From Pseudomonas coleopterorum (GTDB lineage Bacteria; Pseudomonadota; Gammaproteobacteria; Pseudomonadales; Pseudomonadaceae): a DNA stretch of 64,000 nt. A program made the position numbers and the translations under genes. This document shows, in pieces, positions 58,639-64,000 of this stretch (position 1 is its first letter; each line of letters opens with the position of its first letter). The notes beneath the pieces are model-generated. The model was not told where the DNA came from, did no database searches, and saw nothing but the letters and a program-made list of their open reading frames with translations. Where the stretch lies: positions 4,653,001 through 4,717,000 of the forward strand of contig NZ_FNTZ01000001.1 in NCBI RefSeq assembly GCF_900105555.1, read 5' to 3'.

Positions 58639-59052
58639 TCAGGGAATGCAGTGAATGGCCCGGTCCTCGGCCACGATCTGCCGGCTTGAGTCGTACAGTC
58701 GCGCACTGGCCTGCATGGCGATCGCCCTACCCTCCAGACGATAACGTTCACCTGGCTTGAAGCTGTCATAGCGCACGGTCAGGTAACAGGTTCGGTCATA
58801 CGGGTCGTTGATCAGCCCACCCCCCGCATAGATCTCGTAATCGAAGCGCACTTCCAGTTCATGACTTCCGGGTTCCACCTGGAAATAGCGCCCGTCATTG
58901 AGCTTGCGTCCATCCAGGCTCTCGGCCATGACCAGACGGCCGGTGGTAGTGAACATGTCGATCCACGCCTTGCCTGGATCCACTGTGGGCAACGGCGGGT
59001 TGGCGCAGCCAGCGAGCGTGGCGAAGGTCAACAGGGCGAGCACGGCGCGCAT
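58639..59052 (-). CDS. Hypothetical lipoprotein, paralogue A
   Basis: A 137-residue predicted lipoprotein: lipobox LAGC with C16, then VDPGKAWIDMF and YFQVEPGSHELEVRFDY. The mature part is a probable beta-rich domain of about 115 residues. I start at the ATG at 59052. The next gene at 59163 encodes a paralogue with the same pattern. In P. aeruginosa a similar pair follows the osmC/DUF1161 genes. Function unknown. Confidence 0.8.
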   Translation of the reverse strand: MRAVLALLTFATLAGCANPPLPTVDPGKAWIDMFTTTGRLVMAESLDGRKLNDGRYFQVEPGSHELEVRFDYEIYAGGGLINDPYDRTCYLTVRYDSFKPGERYRLEGRAIAMQASARLYDSSRQIVAEDRAIHCIP

Positions 59053-59162
59053 GGGAGTTCCTTGGCTGCAGAGAACCATCGGTAAGACGAGTACCGAGTC
59101 TAGAAGCTTTGTGCCGACGGCGCGAGTCGGCGCCGTCAGTGGTTATACCGGGTGAGCGGTGC

Positions 59163-59576
59163 TCAAGTGCTCTGACAGCCCGCAGGTTGGGCCTGGCCGA
59201 CCAGCTTGCGCTGCTCGTCGTAGAGTCTGGCCCAGGGGCTGAAGCCAACGCTGCCCGCTTCCAGGAAATAGCGTTGGCCCGCATCGAAGCTTGCGTAGGT
59301 GACGTTCAATTCACAATTACGCCACAGCGGTGCGGGCACCGGGCCGATGTTGGTTGGCTCTACGGGAAATTGCAGGCGTACGGTCAGCTCATGGCGGCCG
59401 GGCTCGACTTCGAAATAACGCGTGTCGGTCCATTCCTTCTCGTCGACCTGGGTCGCGTGCAGGGCGTTGTGATCGTCGGCCGCAAGATCGATCCAGGCCT
59501 GGTTGGGATCCGGGTCGGGCAGTCCGGCACAGCCGGCAAGCGTCAGCAGGCTGCCAGCAATGATCAATGCGCGCAT
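59163..59576 (-). CDS. Hypothetical lipoprotein, paralogue B
   Basis: A 137-residue lipoprotein, lipobox LAGC with C16. It shares DPNQAWIDL, YFEVEPGRHELTVRLQF, YASFDAGQRYFLEA and ARLYDEQRK with paralogue A, so a tandem duplication is clear. The pair is about 110 bp apart on the same strand. Divergent from the peptidase gene at 59660. Confidence 0.8.
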   Translation of the reverse strand: MRALIIAGSLLTLAGCAGLPDPDPNQAWIDLAADDHNALHATQVDEKEWTDTRYFEVEPGRHELTVRLQFPVEPTNIGPVPAPLWRNCELNVTYASFDAGQRYFLEAGSVGFSPWARLYDEQRKLVGQAQPAGCQST

Positions 59577-59659
59577 GGAATTCTCCTCATGGGATCGTAA
59601 GATGCAGGGTCAGCGCCGATAACACCTGCTCGCTGGCGGGCCTGGCCATGGAAAACCAC

Positions 59660-60745
59660 ATGCATGAATTCGTTGTTGTTCGTCGTTCCATTCTTGCCGC
59701 ACTCGACCGCGGTTTGCGCCTGTTTGTTCCCCTGTGCCTGCTGTTCCTGCTCAACGGTTGCAGCAGCGCGGGCTATTACGGCCAGTTGATGCAGGGCCAG
59801 TGGCAGCTGTTGCAGGCACGCGAGCCGGTGGCGCAGATCCTTGCCGATCCGTCGCGCGACCCGCGGCTGCGCGAGCAATTGCAGCGTGCCCAGGCGGCCC
59901 GCGACTTCGCCAGCGAGCACTTGCATCTGCCGGACAACCGCAGCTATCGCCTGTACGCCGACATCGGTCGGCCATTGGTGGTGTGGAACGTGTTCGCCAC
60001 ACCGGAGTTTTCCTTGGCGCCGTTGACTCATTGCTTCCCCATTGCCGGTTGCGTGGCTTATCGCGGTTACTACAGTCAGTCCGGTGCTCGGGGCGAAGCG
60101 GCGTTGCAGAAGCTGGCGGGCCGGGATGTGTATGTCGGTGGCGTCGAGGCCTACTCGACCCTGGGCTGGTTCGACGATCCGATTCTCAACACCATGCTCG
60201 GTTGGGGCGACGAGCGTCTGGCTACGCTGATCTTCCACGAGCTGGCGCATCAGCGTGTGTATGTGAAAGACGACACCGAGTTCAACGAGTCCTTCGCCAC
60301 CTTCGTCGAGCAGGAAGGCACCCGGCAGTGGCGTGCCCAGCGAGGCTTGCCGCCGGTGGCAAGCACGCTGGTGGCGCAACGTGACCAGTTCACCGCATTG
60401 GTGCTCGCGACCCGCGAACGCTTGGCTGCGCTGTACGCCCAACCGTTATCCGCGCAAGCCATGCGCACGGGCAAGGCTGCCGAGTTCGAGCGCCTGCGCC
60501 GCGAGTATCGCCAACTGCGCGATGGGCCTTGGCAGGGAGACAGGCGTTTCGATGCCTGGATCAACGGGCCGATGAACAATGCCAAGCTGCTGCCGTTTGG
60601 CCTGTACGACCAGTGGGTGCCGGCGTTCGCGGGTTTGTTCCGGCAGGTCGCTGGCGATTGGCGCGCCTTTTATGATCGGGCGGCGGCACTGGGCAAGTTA
60701 CCGATGGACGAGCGCAGAGCTGAGTTGGCGCGGTTGGGTGGGTAG
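59660..60745 (+). CDS. Putative lipoprotein aminopeptidase (zinc metallopeptidase type)
   Basis: A 361-residue predicted lipoprotein: a hydrophobic signal with the lipobox LLNGC at C34, and the zinc motif HELAH at residues 193-197 followed by NESFATFVEQEG with a likely third ligand. This fits the putative aminopeptidase family next to these lipoproteins in other pseudomonads. An ATG 12 bp upstream (59648) is equally possible. Cellular role unknown. Confidence 0.8.
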   Translation: MHEFVVVRRSILAALDRGLRLFVPLCLLFLLNGCSSAGYYGQLMQGQWQLLQAREPVAQILADPSRDPRLREQLQRAQAARDFASEHLHLPDNRSYRLYADIGRPLVVWNVFATPEFSLAPLTHCFPIAGCVAYRGYYSQSGARGEAALQKLAGRDVYVGGVEAYSTLGWFDDPILNTMLGWGDERLATLIFHELAHQRVYVKDDTEFNESFATFVEQEGTRQWRAQRGLPPVASTLVAQRDQFTALVLATRERLAALYAQPLSAQAMRTGKAAEFERLRREYRQLRDGPWQGDRRFDAWINGPMNNAKLLPFGLYDQWVPAFAGLFRQVAGDWRAFYDRAAALGKLPMDERRAELARLGG

Positions 60746-60764
60746 TTTTGCGGTGCCCTTTCGG

Positions 60765-60835
60765 GCCTATTCGCGGCCACTGGCCGCTCCTACAGGGTTG
60801 CGAGAAGTCTTGTGTAGGAGTGGTCAGTGGCCAAG
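60765..60835. repeat. REP inverted pair
   Basis: TTCGCGGCCACTGGCCGCTCCTACA and, after about 15 bp, TGTAGGAGTGGTCAGTGGCC, in opposite orientation. Lies between convergent genes. Confidence 0.82.
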
Positions 60836-60857
60836 AATGCCCCGCATCGTTACCGAC

Positions 60858-61514
60858 TCATCCTGCGCCTTGCAGGAACGCCTCATGCAGCGCCTGCAAC
60901 GTGTCGAAATGATACGTCGGGTTCTCCAGGACCAATTCCTCCCGCGAACCGAAACCATAGCCCACCGCCGCGCAATCCAGACCATTGCGGCGGGCACCGA
61001 TCAGGTCGTGCTTGCGGTCGCCGACCATCAGGGTCTGGGCAGGGTCCAGCTTTTCCTGTTCCACGATGTAGGCAATCAGCTGCACCTTGTCGGTCCGCGT
61101 GCCATCCAGTTCGCTGCCGTAGATGACCTTGAAGTGCCTGGCGAAATCGAAGTGCCGGGCGATCTCCCGGGCGAATTCCCAGGGTTTTGAAGTGGCGATG
61201 TACAGATGCCGGCCTTGTCCCTGAAGGGTTTCGAGCAGTGCAATGACACCGGCGAAGATCTGGTTTTCGTACAGGCCGGTGACGCGGAAGCGTTCGCGGT
61301 AGAAATTCACCGCCTGCCAGGCGCGGGCCTCGTCGAAGCCGTAGGCGTGCATGAACTGCTCGAGCAATGGCGGACCGATGAAGTGTTCCAGGTTGCGCAG
61401 GTCGGGTTCGTCGATGCCCAGCTTGGCCAAGGCATACTGAATGGAGCGGGTGATGCCCTCGCGCGGGTCGGTCAAGGTGCCGTCGAGGTCGAACAGAATG
61501 TTTTGATAGTGCAC
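60858..61514 (-). CDS. HAD-family hydrolase, phosphoglycolate phosphatase-like
   Basis: A 218-residue HAD phosphatase with D9 and D11 in FDLDGTLTD and the later acidic motif GDRKHDLIGA. The start is a GTG at 61514, with AAGGACT upstream. It could be a 5'-nucleotidase or Gph-type enzyme; sequence alone does not decide. It follows the gamma-carbonic anhydrase gene by 4 bp, so co-transcription is likely. Confidence 0.88.
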   Translation of the reverse strand: MHYQNILFDLDGTLTDPREGITRSIQYALAKLGIDEPDLRNLEHFIGPPLLEQFMHAYGFDEARAWQAVNFYRERFRVTGLYENQIFAGVIALLETLQGQGRHLYIATSKPWEFAREIARHFDFARHFKVIYGSELDGTRTDKVQLIAYIVEQEKLDPAQTLMVGDRKHDLIGARRNGLDCAAVGYGFGSREELVLENPTYHFDTLQALHEAFLQGAG

Positions 61515-61518
61515 GGAA

Positions 61519-62073
61519 TCAGTCCTTGTCGAAGCCTTCGGCCAGGTGTTGGTCCTTGAGCTTCACGTAGTTGCCAGCGGTGTAGGTGAAGAACGCACGT
61601 TCCTTGTCCGTCAGCGGCCGGGCTTGCCTGGCCGGACTGCCGACGTACAGAAAGCCGCTCTGCAGGCGTTTGCCCGGTGCTACCAGGCTGCCTGCGCCGA
61701 TGATCACGTCGTCTTCCACCACCGCGCCGTCCATGACGGTACTGCCCATGCCGACCAGAATGCGATTGCCCAGGGTGCAGCCGTGGAGCATGACTTTGTG
61801 TCCAATGGTGACATCATCGCCGATCAGCAGCGGGAAACCGTCCGGATTGAAAGGACCGGCATGGGTGATGTGCAGCACGCTGGCATCCTGCACGCTGGTG
61901 CGCTTGCCGATGCGGATCCGGTGCATGTCGCCGCGGATCACGGTCAGCGGCCAGACCGAGCTGTCGGTGCCGATCTCGACGTCGCCGATCACCACCGCCG
62001 AGCGGTCGACGAAGGCGCGTTCGCCCAGGCGCGGCGTATGCTGCTGGAAATTGCGAATGGCCACGATAGGCAT
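61519..62073 (-). CDS. Gamma-carbonic anhydrase family protein
   Basis: A 184-residue left-handed beta-helix protein of hexapeptide repeats with the metal-binding histidines in LHITHAGPF and IGHKVMLHGC. Similar to YrdA, whose activity as carbonic anhydrase is not proven in all members. prlC is divergent, 82 bp away. Confidence 0.92.
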   Translation of the reverse strand: MPIVAIRNFQQHTPRLGERAFVDRSAVVIGDVEIGTDSSVWPLTVIRGDMHRIRIGKRTSVQDASVLHITHAGPFNPDGFPLLIGDDVTIGHKVMLHGCTLGNRILVGMGSTVMDGAVVEDDVIIGAGSLVAPGKRLQSGFLYVGSPARQARPLTDKERAFFTYTAGNYVKLKDQHLAEGFDKD

Positions 62074-62155
62074 CCTCTGTGTTGTCGATAGCTGCGGTGA
62101 GTCGTAATTGTAATTAAGATGTCCCAGTGTTTCTTCATAGCCAAGGTGTTTAACC

Positions 62156-64000
62156 GTGAGCGCGAATCCCCTTCTGCAGTCCTACGACCTGCCGCCGTTC
62201 TCGGCGATCCGTGCCGAGCACGTACAACCGGCGATTGAACAGATCCTGGCCGACAACCGCGCGGCCATTGCCCACATTCTGCAAACCCAGGGCAGCCAGC
62301 CTACCTGGGCCGGCCTGGTGCTGGCCATGGACGAGCTGAACGACCGCCTGGGCGCTGCCTGGAGCCCGGTCAGCCACCTCAACGCCGTGTGCAACAGCGC
62401 CGAACTGCGCCAGGCCTATGAGGCCTGCCTGCCGGCGCTCAGTGCCTACTCCACCGAGCTGGGCCAGAACCGCGAGCTGTTCCAGGCCTTCGAAACCCTG
62501 GCCAACAGTCCTGAAGCCGCGGGCTTCGACGTTGCCCAGAAGACCATTCTGGAGCATTCGCTGCGCGACTTCCGACTGTCCGGTATCGATCTGCCGGTGG
62601 ATCAGCAGCAGCGCTATGCCCAGGTGCAGAGCAAGCTGTCGGAGCTGGGCAGCCGTTTCTCCAACCAACTGCTCGACGCCACCCAGGCCTGGACCAAGCA
62701 CGTCACCGACGAAACGGCCCTGGCCGGGCTGACCGATTCGGCCAAGGCGCAAATGGCGGCCGCAGCCCAGGCCAAAGGTCTGGACGGCTGGCTGATCAGC
62801 CTTGAGTTCCCCAGCTATTACGCCGTCATGACCTACGCTCAAGACCGCGCCCTGCGTGAAGAAGTCTACGCAGCCTATTGCACCCGCGCCTCGGACCAGG
62901 GCCCCAATGCCGGCCAGAACGACAACGGCCCGGTGATGCGCGAAATCCTCGACCTGCGTCAGGAATTGGCCGAGCTGTTGGGCTATGCCAGTTATTCGGA
63001 ATTGAGCCTGGCCACCAAGATGGCCGAGTCGACCGATCAGGTGCTGACCTTCCTGCGTGACCTGGCCCAGCGCAGCAAGCCGTTCGCGGCCCAGGACCTG
63101 GAGCAGCTGCGCGCCTATGCCGCCGAACAGGGCTGTGCCGACCTGCAAAGCTGGGACAGCGGTTTCTATGGGGAAAAACTGCGTGAGCAGCGCTACAGCG
63201 TTTCTCAGGAAGCACTGCGCGCCTACTTTCCGATCGACAAGGTCCTGAGCGGCCTGTTCGCCATTGTGCAGCGCCTGTACGGTATCGAGATCGCCGAGCA
63301 GAAAGGTTTCGACACCTGGCACCCTGACGTGCGCCTGTTCGAGATCAAGGAAAACGGCCAGCATGTGGGCCGCTTCTTCTTCGACCTGTACGCCCGCGCT
63401 AACAAGCGTGGCGGCGCCTGGATGGACGGCGCCCGCGACCGCCGTCGCACCGAGAATGGCGAGCTGCAGAGCCCGGTGGCCAACCTGGTGTGCAACTTCA
63501 CCCCGGCCGACGCCGGCAAACCGGCGCTGCTGACTCACGACGAAGTCACCACGCTGTTCCACGAGTTCGGCCACGGCCTGCACCACCTGCTGACGCGCGT
63601 CGAGCACGTCGGCGTGTCGGGTATCAACGGCGTGGCGTGGGATGCGGTCGAGCTGCCCAGCCAGTTCATGGAAAACTGGTGCTGGGAGCCCGAAGGCCTG
63701 GCCTTGATCTCGGGTCACTACGAAACCGGCGAGCCGCTGCCTCAGGACCTGCTGGAAAAGATGCTGGCGGCGAAAAACTTCCAGTCTGGCCTGATGATGG
63801 TCCGCCAGATCGAGTTCTCGCTGTTCGACTTCGAGCTGCATGCCTCCCATGGCGATGGCCGCAGCGTGATGGAAGTGCTGGACGGTGTGCGTGACGAGGT
63901 TTCGGTCATGCGTCCGCCGGCCTACAACCGCTTTCCCAACAGCTTCGCGCACATCTTCGCCGGCGGCTACGCGGCGGGCTATTACAGCTACAAGTGGGCC
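62156..64000 (+). CDS. prlC: Oligopeptidase A, C-terminus beyond window
   Basis: The first 615 codons of the M3 zinc peptidase (full length about 680). The start is the GTG at 62156 (SANPLLQSYDLPPFSAI after the initiator); no upstream ATG gives conserved sequence. The zinc motif HEFGHGLHHLL begins at H469. It degrades short peptides, including cleaved signal peptides. The open frame runs off the right edge with no stop. Confidence 0.96.
   Translation, partial: MSANPLLQSYDLPPFSAIRAEHVQPAIEQILADNRAAIAHILQTQGSQPTWAGLVLAMDELNDRLGAAWSPVSHLNAVCNSAELRQAYEACLPALSAYSTELGQNRELFQAFETLANSPEAAGFDVAQKTILEHSLRDFRLSGIDLPVDQQQRYAQVQSKLSELGSRFSNQLLDATQAWTKHVTDETALAGLTDSAKAQMAAAAQAKGLDGWLISLEFPSYYAVMTYAQDRALREEVYAAYCTRASDQGPNAGQNDNGPVMREILDLRQELAELLGYASYSELSLATKMAESTDQVLTFLRDLAQRSKPFAAQDLEQLRAYAAEQGCADLQSWDSGFYGEKLREQRYSVSQEALRAYFPIDKVLSGLFAIVQRLYGIEIAEQKGFDTWHPDVRLFEIKENGQHVGRFFFDLYARANKRGGAWMDGARDRRRTENGELQSPVANLVCNFTPADAGKPALLTHDEVTTLFHEFGHGLHHLLTRVEHVGVSGINGVAWDAVELPSQFMENWCWEPEGLALISGHYETGEPLPQDLLEKMLAAKNFQSGLMMVRQIEFSLFDFELHASHGDGRSVMEVLDGVRDEVSVMRPPAYNRFPNSFAHIFAGGYAAGYYSYKWA

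Noticed and set aside
62150..63952. 600-codon open frame antisense to prlC
   Set aside because: Mirror frame of prlC, which has the correct zinc motif and start.

Overview
The window is a Pseudomonas chromosome segment spanning the replication origin. The gene order glmR-glmU-atpCDGAHFEBI-parBA-rsmG-mnmG-mnmE-yidC-yidD-rnpA-rpmH, then oriC, then dnaA-dnaN-recF-gyrB is the classic Pseudomonas origin neighbourhood. Proteins such as TsaP, TrpI with trpBA, BetC and the REP sequences also fit that genus. The accessory block after gyrB looks more like the P. putida/P. fulva side than P. aeruginosa, but I cannot name the species.

Layout. Bases 1-18045 are nearly all on the minus strand, transcribed away from oriC: amino-sugar regulation and synthesis (glmR partial, glmU), the full F1Fo ATP synthase operon, chromosome segregation (parAB), rRNA and tRNA modification (rsmG, mnmG, mnmE), and membrane insertase, RNase P and L34 (yidC, yidD, rnpA, rpmH). 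A 456-bp gap between mnmG and mnmE holds a second cluster of DnaA boxes beside an AT-rich tract. Bases 18046-18673 are oriC. Bases 18674-24861 hold dnaA, dnaN, recF and gyrB on the plus strand, with two parS palindromes inside recF.

Bases 25098-31237 are an accessory block: two MHS-type transporters, a LysR regulator, a GMC oxidoreductase, and a 113-bp-period array of inverted REP elements. Bases 31403-47595 return to conserved genes: plsC, gmhB, glyS, glyQ, tag, an htrB-type acyltransferase, trkA, rsmB, fmt, def, tsaP, dprA, tsaC, a quinone reductase, hemF (with a good candidate Anr box) and aroE.

Bases 47758-51266 form a choline-sulfate module (binding protein, choline sulfatase, LysR regulator). 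Next come an orphan lipoprotein, a CigR-like protein, and trpBA with the divergent activator trpI. The last part has small envelope or stress genes (DUF883, dodecin, two DUF1161 paralogues, an LLM oxidoreductase, OsmC, two paralogous lipoproteins, a putative lipoprotein peptidase), a HAD phosphatase, a gamma-carbonic anhydrase and prlC, cut by the right edge.

I did not find an obviously new defence, mobile or biosynthetic system. The most interesting signals are replication-related: the second ori-like cluster, the high density of perfect DnaA boxes across the window, and a 16-bp oriC element repeated near glmU. The accessory transporter/GMC locus and several small paralogous envelope proteins come next. 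All pattern searches were done by eye.
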